Shown here piece after piece: positions 1-6,324 of a stretch of DNA of 6,324 bases. The position numbers were made by a program, and so were the translations under genes. The notes beneath the pieces are model-generated. The model saw only the letters and a program-made list of their open reading frames with translations. It searched no databases and was not told the DNA's origin. Position 1 is the first letter of the stretch. Each line of letters opens with the position of its first letter. This DNA comes from Candidatus Poribacteria bacterium (GTDB lineage: Bacteria > Poribacteria > WGA-4E > GCA-2687025). Location of the stretch: assembly GCA_002687025.1 (NCBI GenBank), contig NYZG01000387.1, positions 1 through 6,324 on the forward strand. The letters run 5' to 3'.

Positions 1-2019
1 AGCCTCGTCGAGACGACGTTCCGTCTGGATCTTCAGTCGGGCGTCACGGAACTTGACCGCCCGGCGACGCTGAAGATGAACTTGGATTTCTCCGCGCTAC
101 GTCGGCAGGTCAGCAATGAACTGAGCACCTCCGCCACGGGAGCCGCGGAAGCGGTGCAAGTGGGCAGGGCCGCGGCCGAGGCGCTCGCGCGCATCGGCAT
201 CTACGAGTGGCTCGAGGAGATATCGTCGTGGAAGCTGCTCGATTCACGCCTGCAGTCTGATGAGAACGGCGACCCCGTGGAATCGGTGCACGTGACCCCG
301 CCTCAAGCGAACGCCGCCGCGCAACACGAGCTCCGGTTCGGCGAAATCGTCGTCGACCAGACCACGGGGCCGTCCGGCGAATGGGTCGTGTTCTTCGTGT
401 CGCCCATGCGCTACGAGGTGATGTTCCTCCCGGAGGGCGGGAACTCGTATCAGCGGCTCGCGATCCAGGGCTCCATGGACGAGCCGTACGCTGACTCGTC
501 CGTCGCGCTGCGGAGGCTCCTGGTCGTGAACGGGGATCCTCTCGCGCAGAGAGGGACGGGCTCTGCGCCCGCGTCCCTCGGAGAGACGCTCGGATTCACC
601 ACCGCCCCGTCGGAGGACGGCGTCGTCACCGTGACTCGGATATGGATGTCGAATCTGGGAGACGGCAAGGCCGAGATCGATCTGCGACCCAACGTCACGC
701 TCGAAAACGCGCCGTACGGCGACTGGATCGTGATGGTGACGGGCGACCAACGGTACGAGATCCGCAACGGCGCGGGGCGGCCTGTTCTCAACACCAGCGG
801 ATCGCCAATCCGCGGCGCGATCAACGGACCCGACCTTATCCTGAGCAAGGAAGGGCTCGTGAGTCGCGTTCTCGAAGGCTCGAAGGCGTTCCAGTTCGGC
901 GACACGTTCCGGGCGCGCGTAGGTCGCGTCATGACGTTCGAGGGCGACACGACGCGCATGGGGACGTACACGCTCCTGCGTGACATCGACGCGAAGCCGC
1001 CCGCGGTCCAGGTATTCGTGAACGACCTGACGCCGCAAAGTGGCGAGGTGATTCCACCCCGCCCGACGATGACGCTTCTTCTCAGCGATCCAAACGGCAT
1101 CGACGTGGACACGTTCCGCTTCGAGCGCCAGCGGCTGGGCGAGACGGCCATGGCGCCGGTCGACCCATCGACGTACACGATAAACCCCCTCCCGGTGGAC
1201 CAGATGTCCGTGAGCCATCGACCGATCCTGTTCATCGGCACGTACCTGATGCGCGTGTACATCACGGACCTCGCGGGGGTTTCGGCGGAGAGCCCGGAAG
1301 GCGGGTTCGCGGAGTTTCTGTTCCTGGTCGAGGAGGACCCCGACCTCGATCCTCCGACGTTCACGCTCAGCTACGAGGAGGGCGTGCTCGAAGACGGCGG
1401 GTTGCTCACCCAGGCACCCCAGCAGTTCACGTTGCACGTTCAGGAGAGCCACGCGCTGGACATCGGAACGCTGGAGATCTCGGTAGCCGCCGTTGGGCAG
1501 CCGCCCGAGGAGATACTGTGGCCGGAGATCACGTTCGATCGCCTACAGCCGGCCGTGGCCACGGCGACATGGCCGGCCGACCTGACGAACGGGGAGTACG
1601 AGATCCAAGCCCAGGCCACCGACACCAGTACGAACGTGGGATTCCTCGGCGCGGACGAGGAGACGCCGTTCCGGCTGACCGTCGACGAACCCGTGCACTT
1701 CGAGGGGCTCGTCCTGAACGCGCCCAACCCGTTCAGCCCGTTCGACCCGGTCACGCGTGGCACGTTCTTCACGTACAACCTGAGCCAGCCTGCCGAGAAC
1801 GTGTCGATACGGGTGTACTCGTCGGCTGGGAGGCTCGCGCGCGTGCTCGAGGACGCCTCCGGGGAGCGTGGCTACAACGAGACCCACTGGGACGGGCGCG
1901 ACGACAACGGCTCCCTGCTCGCGAACGGCGTGTACTTCTACAAGGTGCGGACCGAATCCGCGTTCCTCGACGAGGACAGGATCGAGGAGCGGGTCGGGAA
2001 ACTGGTAGTCCTGCGGTAG
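1..2019 (+). CDS. Secreted/surface multidomain beta-sandwich protein with C-terminal FlgD-like Ig (type IX sorting-like) domain, 5' partial
   Basis: The frame is open to the left edge and the residues before the Met at 76 (ending ELDRPATLKM) continue the same beta-type domain, so that Met is probably internal and the gene starts upstream. Counting from Met 76, there are four parts. Residues ~1-70 are a helical/beta stretch. Residues ~75-300 hold a duplicated module, each copy with a GEW/GDW...RYE core (101-115 and 215-229). Two Ig/cadherin-like modules follow, at ~307-420 (PPAVQVFVND, SDPNGID, YITDLAG) and ~425-540 (PPTFTLSYEEG, LDIGTLEIS, AQATD). The C-terminal ~100 residues are a FlgD-like Ig domain: NAPNPFSP at 548-555, HWDGRDDNG at 604-612, ANGVYFYK at 616-623, ending KLVVLR. 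Such C-terminal domains direct export and outer-surface attachment through type IX secretion in FCB-group bacteria. I see no catalytic domain in the visible part; one could lie upstream. Envelope or extracellular location is inferred. Confidence is high for the C-terminal domain and low for the overall role. Confidence 0.85.
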   Translation, partial: SLVETTFRLDLQSGVTELDRPATLKMNLDFSALRRQVSNELSTSATGAAEAVQVGRAAAEALARIGIYEWLEEISSWKLLDSRLQSDENGDPVESVHVTPPQANAAAQHELRFGEIVVDQTTGPSGEWVVFFVSPMRYEVMFLPEGGNSYQRLAIQGSMDEPYADSSVALRRLLVVNGDPLAQRGTGSAPASLGETLGFTTAPSEDGVVTVTRIWMSNLGDGKAEIDLRPNVTLENAPYGDWIVMVTGDQRYEIRNGAGRPVLNTSGSPIRGAINGPDLILSKEGLVSRVLEGSKAFQFGDTFRARVGRVMTFEGDTTRMGTYTLLRDIDAKPPAVQVFVNDLTPQSGEVIPPRPTMTLLLSDPNGIDVDTFRFERQRLGETAMAPVDPSTYTINPLPVDQMSVSHRPILFIGTYLMRVYITDLAGVSAESPEGGFAEFLFLVEEDPDLDPPTFTLSYEEGVLEDGGLLTQAPQQFTLHVQESHALDIGTLEISVAAVGQPPEEILWPEITFDRLQPAVATATWPADLTNGEYEIQAQATDTSTNVGFLGADEETPFRLTVDEPVHFEGLVLNAPNPFSPFDPVTRGTFFTYNLSQPAENVSIRVYSSAGRLARVLEDASGERGYNETHWDGRDDNGSLLANGVYFYKVRTESAFLDEDRIEERVGKLVVLR

Positions 2020-2107
2020 GCGCCCACCGGCTCGGCGCGCTTGAAACGCGAGGACCGGCGCCCCATCATTGGCGGCGCGCCACCAAGCCCGAAGTGGGAA
2101 CCCCGCC
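2020..2107 (+). other. 88-base spacer with a GC-rich imperfect inverted repeat
   Basis: The spacer between the surface-protein stop and the kinase ATG can fold into an imperfect hairpin. CCGG at 2027-2030 pairs with CCGG at 2055-2058, TC at 2032-2033 with GA at 2053-2054, and CGCG at 2036-2039 with CGCG at 2047-2050, around a 7-base loop. No T-run follows, so it is not a canonical intrinsic terminator. It could be a weak terminator or an mRNA-stabilising hairpin, or simply chance in GC-rich DNA. I see no convincing -35/-10 promoter, so whether the kinase gene has its own promoter or is read through from upstream cannot be decided. Confidence 0.3.
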
Positions 2108-3148
2108 ATGGCCGCCTCGACGCGCTCCGATGATCAACCGGACGACCTTGCCCTACCCTCCGCAGTTCGCGTGCTGGTCCTCGGGGATGTCATCCTGGAC
2201 TCCTATCTGCGAGGGCAAGCCACCCGGATCTCGGCGGAAGCCCCGGTTCCCATCATCGACGTGGAATCCGAGGAATACCGGCTTGGGGGCGCGGCGAACG
2301 TAGCGGCGAACATCACTGCGTTGGGAGCGTCATGCGACCTCATCGGCGCGGTCGGAGACGACGAGGCCGGGAAGACATTCCGCAAGTTGCTCGCCCACGC
2401 CGGGATCTCGGACGACAGCCTCGTAACGGACCCATCTCGTCCTACCAGCCATAAGACGCGTGTCCTGGCGCGGAATCAGCAGGTGCTGCGACTGGACCGG
2501 GAAAGCCGAGCGCCGATCGATGAAGGAGCCCGGGCCCTGGCGCTGGAGCGCCTTTCCGGCCTCATCTCCACGGCCGACGCGGTCATCATCGAGGATTACG
2601 ACAAGGGGCTGCTGGACGAGGCCCTCATCGTCGCGGCCCGGGACGAGGCCAAGGCGCGCGGCATCCCCGTCGTCGTCGACCCGAAGCTGGAGAACTTCTG
2701 GCACTACGGTGGCGTCACGTGCGTCACGCCCAACGTCTACGAGGCCGGCGCCGCCGTGAAGCGCCCCATCGCCACCGGCGATGATCTGCGGAGGGTCGGG
2801 GCGGAACTCGTACAGGAATTGGACCTCGACCATCTGCTCATCACCCGTGGCGCGGACGGCGTGGCACTCTTCGAGCGGGCAGGCTCGGGATTGACCGTCA
2901 CACACGTCCCGGCGGCAGGCCGCGAAGTGTATGACGTCACCGGGGCCGGCGATACCGCGGTTGCGGTTTACACGCTGGGTCTCGCCGCCGGGATGTCGCC
3001 GCGCAACGCGGCGCGGTTGGCGAACTACGCCGGAGGTCTCGTCGTGGGTCACCTGGGATGCGTGTCCGTCGACCGCGACGAACTCTCCGAGGCCATCAGG
3101 CTCCACGCCGACGCAGACCTGGCGCACGTGCGCGTCGAGACCGCCTAG
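2108..3148 (+). CDS. rfaE1: D-glycero-beta-D-manno-heptose-7-phosphate kinase (single-domain RfaE1/HldA type)
   Basis: This cytoplasmic PfkB/ribokinase-family enzyme phosphorylates heptose 7-phosphate at C1 to give the 1,7-bisphosphate, a step towards ADP-L-glycero-D-manno-heptose for the lipopolysaccharide inner core. Counting from the ATG at 2108, the family landmarks appear in order: GDVILDSY (26-33), ISAEAPVPI, the GGAANVAAN sugar-binding segment (60-68), RNQQVLRLD (122-130), EDYDKG (162-167), DPK (191-193), TPN (207-209), and DVTGAGD with the presumed catalytic base Asp282. These closely match the N-terminal half of E. coli HldE from memory. At 346 residues it ends after the kinase fold, so the adenylyltransferase half of bifunctional HldE is absent and must be encoded elsewhere. 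An in-frame TTG at 2069 would add 13 residues unlike the family; I prefer the ATG although its ribosome-binding site is weak. Its stop abuts the flippase start. Another PfkB sugar kinase is possible but less likely. Confidence 0.9.
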   Translation: MAASTRSDDQPDDLALPSAVRVLVLGDVILDSYLRGQATRISAEAPVPIIDVESEEYRLGGAANVAANITALGASCDLIGAVGDDEAGKTFRKLLAHAGISDDSLVTDPSRPTSHKTRVLARNQQVLRLDRESRAPIDEGARALALERLSGLISTADAVIIEDYDKGLLDEALIVAARDEAKARGIPVVVDPKLENFWHYGGVTCVTPNVYEAGAAVKRPIATGDDLRRVGAELVQELDLDHLLITRGADGVALFERAGSGLTVTHVPAAGREVYDVTGAGDTAVAVYTLGLAAGMSPRNAARLANYAGGLVVGHLGCVSVDRDELSEAIRLHADADLAHVRVETA

Positions 3149-3151
3149 ATG
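3144..3151 (+). promoter_or_regulatory. Abutting stop/start junction (TAG|ATG) coupling kinase and flippase translation
   Basis: The kinase stop codon TAG (3146-3148) is followed with no gap by the flippase ATG (3149-3151). No clear Shine-Dalgarno sequence is seen in the preceding ~20 bases, only a weak CGAGA. Termination-reinitiation coupling on a shared transcript is therefore the likely way the flippase is translated. This is inferred from spacing only. Confidence 0.6.
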
Positions 3152-4627
3152 CCCGACGACAACCCGGGCGCCGATCGACCCTCCATCCTCCGAAACGCCA
3201 CGGTGCTCCTCCAGGCGCATCTCGTCAGCAGGGCTCTGTCGCTCGTAGCGCTGCTGGCGCTGCCGCGGTATGTCACGCCGTCGGAGCTGGGGTTCTACTT
3301 CGTCGCCGTCGCCGTTACCAACGTGCTCGCTTCGTTGGCCGAATTTGGCATGCGCGACCCTCTCATACGCGAGCTACACCTGCGTCCCGGCGACGCCGCG
3401 AGGACGCTTGGCGTCGCGTTCGGCATACGGGCGACATTCGGCCTGGGGGTGCTCGGGGCGTGCTGGGTCGTGATCGAGGTGAGCGGCTACGACGCGCCAC
3501 TAACCACGATGATCTGGCTGCTGGCCGGCGCGGAGCTGGGCAACGGTCTCGCGCGGGCCTGCCACATGGTGTTCCGCGCGCGGGAGCGGCTCGGATACGA
3601 GTCGGCGCTCGTGCTCATGGAGCGCGGCATCGCCCTGGTGATCGGCGCGGGGTTGGTGATGCTGGGCATGGGTGGGATGGCGCTGTTCTGCGTCGTTGCG
3701 TTGGCGGCGGGCGTTACGAACATGGTCGTGTCGACGCTGCTTGTTTCCGGGCGGTTCATGCGCTTCGCGCCGCGGTTCGGGCTGTCGGCCTGGCGGCCGT
3801 TCCTAAGCCTGTCGGCGCCGTTCGCCATCGCGAACATCCTGAACTTCGTCTACCTCCGTTCGGACCAGATCCTTCTGGGCCGATGGAGCGCGGAAGGCGC
3901 CGAGGCGGTGGCGTGGTACGGCATCGGATACAGTTGGATCGCGACGCTGAGCATCTTCCCGGGGGCGCTCATGGGGGCGGCGTTCCCCAGGTTCGCCGCG
4001 CTCACGCAGGCGGGAGGAGACGGCGATACGCGTCGCGCGCTCTCGACGCTCTACACGCAGACGTGGAAGGTCGCCCTCGCGATGGGCGCCCCGGCCGCGG
4101 TGTTCGTGGTCATCTGCGGGGCGAAGCTGATGCGCGCGCTCTATCCCGCCGGCGCCTACCCGCCCGGGACGGTCGACGCCTCGTTCCAAGCGCTCGCGTT
4201 GTATGGTGGGCTGATATTCCCGACCACGATCGTCTCGAACAGCCTGCGCGCGGCGAACCGATGGAAAGCGGTCGTCACGTTGGTGTGCGTGGCCTTGATG
4301 GTGAACGTGGGTCTGAACGCGTGGGCGATGCCGCGGTATCACCACGTTGGGGCGGCGTGGGCTCGCGGTGTTAGCGAGATCGTGTTCGTCGCGCTGGGAA
4401 CCGCGTACAGCATTCGTCACCTGAGTCGGCTTTCGGAGTACGCGTTCGTGATGCGGCTTGTCGCGGCTTCCGTTGGCTTGGCGGGGACGCTTCGGGGGCT
4501 CGACGCGTGGCCGCTGTGGATTCAGCTACCCGCTGGCGTCGCGGTCTACGCGGGACTGCTCGCGCTTCTCGGCGCCGTGCGCATGAGCGACCTGGACTTC
4601 GGCGGCCCGGGGACCCCGGAGCCGTAG
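3149..4627 (+). CDS. MOP-superfamily polysaccharide/oligosaccharide flippase (Wzx/PST type)
   Basis: This 492-residue, strongly hydrophobic protein has about 12-14 predicted membrane segments by eye, roughly at residues 17-38, 42-64, 90-112, 117-135, 158-178, 180-200, 219-235, 254-276, 305-325, 343-365, 372-394, 402-420, 432-448 and 457-477. Family-like signals are the short cytoplasmic N-terminus leading into a first helix, the central segment YLRSDQILLGRW (235-246) followed by a Gly/Tyr-rich helix (AWYGIGYSW), and PGALMGAAFPRFA (271-283). Length and layout fit Polysacc_synt-type flippases, which move undecaprenyl-linked glycan units across the inner membrane. It directly follows the heptose kinase with abutting codons, so a role in exporting a heptose-containing surface glycan is plausible but inferred. 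The substrate cannot be read from the sequence. MurJ (lipid II flippase) is less likely given the sequence and context. There is a polar C-terminal tail (DLDFGGPGTPEP). Confidence 0.88.
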   Translation: MPDDNPGADRPSILRNATVLLQAHLVSRALSLVALLALPRYVTPSELGFYFVAVAVTNVLASLAEFGMRDPLIRELHLRPGDAARTLGVAFGIRATFGLGVLGACWVVIEVSGYDAPLTTMIWLLAGAELGNGLARACHMVFRARERLGYESALVLMERGIALVIGAGLVMLGMGGMALFCVVALAAGVTNMVVSTLLVSGRFMRFAPRFGLSAWRPFLSLSAPFAIANILNFVYLRSDQILLGRWSAEGAEAVAWYGIGYSWIATLSIFPGALMGAAFPRFAALTQAGGDGDTRRALSTLYTQTWKVALAMGAPAAVFVVICGAKLMRALYPAGAYPPGTVDASFQALALYGGLIFPTTIVSNSLRAANRWKAVVTLVCVALMVNVGLNAWAMPRYHHVGAAWARGVSEIVFVALGTAYSIRHLSRLSEYAFVMRLVAASVGLAGTLRGLDAWPLWIQLPAGVAVYAGLLALLGAVRMSDLDFGGPGTPEP

Positions 4628-4637
4628 CGTCGACGCT
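4626..4637. other. Perfect 12-base palindrome filling the gap between two convergent genes
   Basis: AGCGTCGACGCT reads the same on both strands. It spans the last two bases of the flippase stop codon and the entire 10-base gap to the beta-helix gene's stop. Flanking GCC (4621-4623) and GGC (4642-4644) could extend it through an internal loop. It has no T-run on either side, so a role as a bidirectional terminator is only a possibility; the stem around the TCGA loop is just 4 bp. Confidence 0.3.
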
Positions 4638-6324
4638 CTATGGCGCGATGTCCAGGACAGATCGCCAGCGGTCGAGGTCCTGTGGCGCCGTTTGCCATCC
4701 TGCGCGGCCGGGCGCCCGCTCGACTGAACCACCCTCCTCGTCCTCGAACGCCGGATCCTCGACGACACTCCCGACGCCAAACGCTGTATGCTCCCGGAAT
4801 GCGTCGAGCGCGTCGAACTCGCGATGGCCGGGTCGCCACGGCGTGCCGTACAGGAATCGAACGGGGCGGTCTTCCGCCCAGTAGAGGTTGTGGGAGATGT
4901 CCATTCCCTGCTGGGCGGGGTCGTACAGCTGCTCGTCGGTGTCCAGCAGATGCGCCCTGTACGCCTCGGGCGTGCCGAATTCGTCACGTTCCGCAGGATG
5001 CCATCCGAAGAAGGCGTTGTCGTACCACAGGGCGAGTTGATAACCCTTGTTGAGCGCGCACACGTTTCCGACGATCTTGTGACCCCTGTTGTAGAACGGC
5101 ACGTCGTCGAGAACGCGTGGCCCCTGCTCGCGCAACGTGATGCCGTCCTTGTTCTCGACGACGGTGTTGCCGGTGATGACGCAGTCCATGCTCTCGGCGA
5201 TCTGGATGCCGCCAACCGCCCACGTCGCCCCCTCGACCTCGACGGCGCGGCCGACGCCGTTTGCCGCGAACAGACTGTCGGTGACGGTGATGTCGTGGCT
5301 GATCTCGATGAAGAGGCCGCTGAGCTCGTTGCCGACGAAGCCGCACTCGGTGATGAGGACGTTCGCGACGTCGATGTCGAGCCAGAGGCCGGGGCCGCCG
5401 TTCTCCCAGAAGAGACAGTTGCGGAAGACGCCTCCGTCGACGCGCGCCATCTTGTAGGCTCCGGCGTCCCACTGCCGGTTGATCGGCTTCCAGGAGTTGC
5501 CCTGCCACAGGCAGTTTTCGTTGAGGAAGCTGTCGCCATCGGCCCCGCCGCCTACGTGGCCGTTGTCGCGCGTGACGCAGTCGCGCATCACTCCGGCGAC
5601 CGAGACGCCGCCGCCCGACATCTCCTCGATGCGACACCGTTCGAGGACGTTGTTCGCGCCGTGCAGCCACACGGCGGCTCGCTGCGGGAAGCTGGCGGCG
5701 TATCGGAAGACGAAGCCACTGACATGCACATGCTCGACGCCCTCGCGGTTCATCCACGGATTGGTCCCGAAGATGAGACCGCGCGCGGAGGCCTGGACCG
5801 TCATACCGTCGCCGTTGGGATCGGCGCCGTCGGCGAGCAGGATGTACAGGTAACCGGCGTCGGTGTCCGCGGTGAAGGCGCCGGCCCACGTCGACGGATC
5901 GGCCGCTGACGGGATGCGGCGGGCGTCGTTCGCGGCGCCTAGCTTCGGCCAGATGGCGCGCATCTCGTCTACGCTACCGACGGGGGCCAATTGCCTCTCG
6001 CCGACGATCACCTGCTCCGCGCGGCCCCACACGGGCGCGTCGTCGGGATGGTGTTCGATAGGGACGCCTTCGGGCGTGTGGTTGATGATGAACCGATGCG
6101 ACCACGGCGCGCGGTAGATGGGCATGTCGCCGGGGACGCGTTCCCACCCGGTGACGATGTCCGCGCCCGTGACGACGGCTCCCGACTCGCCGCGGAACGT
6201 TATGGGAAGTCCTGGCTTGCCGCTGCGGGTCAGTATGATCGCTTCGCGGTAGACGCCCGCCCGCACGATGACTGTGTCTCCGGCCCGGGCGATGTCGGAG
6301 GCGTGTTGGATCGTGCGGAAGGGG
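4638..6324 (-). CDS. Right-handed parallel beta-helix (pectate-lyase-like fold) protein, 5' partial
   Basis: The reading frame stays open to the right edge. The GTG at 6266 is preceded in frame by PFRTIQHASDIARAGDTVIV, a typical opening of these proteins (PF.TIQ.A...A..GDTV.VRAGVYRE), so the true start and any signal peptide lie beyond the window. Of the 561 visible residues (numbered from the edge), ~1-60 form the cap and first coil (VRAGVYREAI, SGKPGLPITFRGE). Residues ~60-195 look like an inserted or less regular region. Residues ~196-430 are consecutive helix coils of about 22-25 residues, with recurrent patterns such as NVLITECGFVGNELSGLFIE, ITVTDSLFAANG and CVITGNTVVENKDGITL. The tail carries VVEDPAFEDE, the 'DP.F.D' turn common near the ends of such proteins. 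The fold is shared by polysaccharide lyases and glycoside hydrolases, but I recognise no specific catalytic signature, so the substrate is unknown. Unlike the protein at the left edge, it has no FlgD-like C-terminal sorting domain. It converges on the flippase gene. Confidence 0.85.
   Translation of the reverse strand, partial: PFRTIQHASDIARAGDTVIVRAGVYREAIILTRSGKPGLPITFRGESGAVVTGADIVTGWERVPGDMPIYRAPWSHRFIINHTPEGVPIEHHPDDAPVWGRAEQVIVGERQLAPVGSVDEMRAIWPKLGAANDARRIPSAADPSTWAGAFTADTDAGYLYILLADGADPNGDGMTVQASARGLIFGTNPWMNREGVEHVHVSGFVFRYAASFPQRAAVWLHGANNVLERCRIEEMSGGGVSVAGVMRDCVTRDNGHVGGGADGDSFLNENCLWQGNSWKPINRQWDAGAYKMARVDGGVFRNCLFWENGGPGLWLDIDVANVLITECGFVGNELSGLFIEISHDITVTDSLFAANGVGRAVEVEGATWAVGGIQIAESMDCVITGNTVVENKDGITLREQGPRVLDDVPFYNRGHKIVGNVCALNKGYQLALWYDNAFFGWHPAERDEFGTPEAYRAHLLDTDEQLYDPAQQGMDISHNLYWAEDRPVRFLYGTPWRPGHREFDALDAFREHTAFGVGSVVEDPAFEDEEGGSVERAPGRAGWQTAPQDLDRWRSVLDIAP

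Noticed and set aside
76..78. ATG at 76 as the true start of the surface protein
   Set aside because: The in-frame upstream residues continue a beta-domain pattern and no stop codon occurs back to the edge. A secreted protein should begin with a signal peptide, which is absent after this Met.
244..1452. Long open frame (402 codons) on the minus strand opposite the surface-protein gene, and a second antisense frame at 450-1364
   Set aside because: Both are Arg/His- or Ser/Arg-rich translations with no family features. They are antisense to a clearly coding beta-domain protein and typical of GC-rich shadow frames.
2069..2107. TTG at 2069 as the kinase start, giving a 359-residue protein
   Set aside because: The extra 13 residues (Ala/Arg/Gly-rich) have no counterpart in the family and lie in the spacer. 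An in-frame ATG at 2108 gives a normal-length kinase.
2330..3220. Minus-strand open frame of 296 codons opposite the kinase gene
   Set aside because: Antisense to a gene with all RfaE1 motifs, with no recognisable domain of its own.
3058..4374. Plus-strand open frame of 438 codons overlapping the kinase end and the flippase
   Set aside because: Extremely Arg/Gly/Ala-rich with no hydrophobic pattern. The overlapping frame encodes an obvious membrane flippase, so this is a shadow.
4638..4770. Suspected frameshift near the C-terminus of the beta-helix protein, because the usual 'GDFRL.PGSPA' ending is weak
   Set aside because: The in-frame ending GGSVERAPGRAGWQ aligns acceptably with that pattern and the frame continues to a stop. 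Switching frames gives no better match.
4788..5909. Plus-strand open frame of 373 codons opposite the beta-helix gene
   Set aside because: Val/Asp/Ala-rich, low-complexity mirror of the beta-helix repeats. Such antisense frames arise often in GC-rich repeat proteins. The minus-strand frame carries recognisable beta-helix coils and continues past the window edge.
1..6324. tRNA/rRNA genes, CRISPR repeats, insertion-sequence ends, integrase or transposase genes, phage-defence genes
   Set aside because: None seen by reading both strands. Coding density and composition look uniform, with no sign of recent transfer.

Overview
The window is GC-rich and densely coding. It holds four genes, two of them cut by the window edges. 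The organism is most likely a diderm (Gram-negative) bacterium, because it encodes a heptose-phosphate kinase of the lipopolysaccharide-core type. The C-terminal FlgD-like/type IX secretion-style sorting domain on the first protein points to the FCB-type lineages (Bacteroidota relatives, Latescibacteria, Eisenbacteria and similar environmental phyla). The high GC argues against ordinary Bacteroidota. I cannot name a genus from the sequence.

Left part (1-2019, + strand): the 3' portion of a large cell-surface or secreted multidomain beta protein. It has a duplicated N-terminal module, two Ig/cadherin-like modules and a C-terminal FlgD-like Ig domain that would serve as an outer-membrane export and anchoring signal. 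Next comes an 88-base spacer with a GC-rich imperfect inverted repeat.

Middle (2108-4627, + strand): a two-gene unit. The first gene is a single-domain D-glycero-beta-D-manno-heptose-7-phosphate kinase (RfaE1/HldA type). The second is a MOP-superfamily polysaccharide flippase whose ATG directly follows the kinase stop codon (TAG|ATG). Together they suggest a surface-glycan job: one step towards a nucleotide-activated heptose, and flipping of a lipid-linked glycan across the inner membrane.

Right part (4638-6324, - strand): most of a right-handed parallel beta-helix (pectate-lyase-like fold) protein. It converges on the flippase, with only 10 bases between the two stop codons. Its 5' end lies beyond the window.

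I found no RNA genes, mobile elements, CRISPR arrays or obvious phage or defence genes. The window reads as ordinary envelope and surface-glycan chromosome. I do not see strong evidence for a new system; the observations below are modest.
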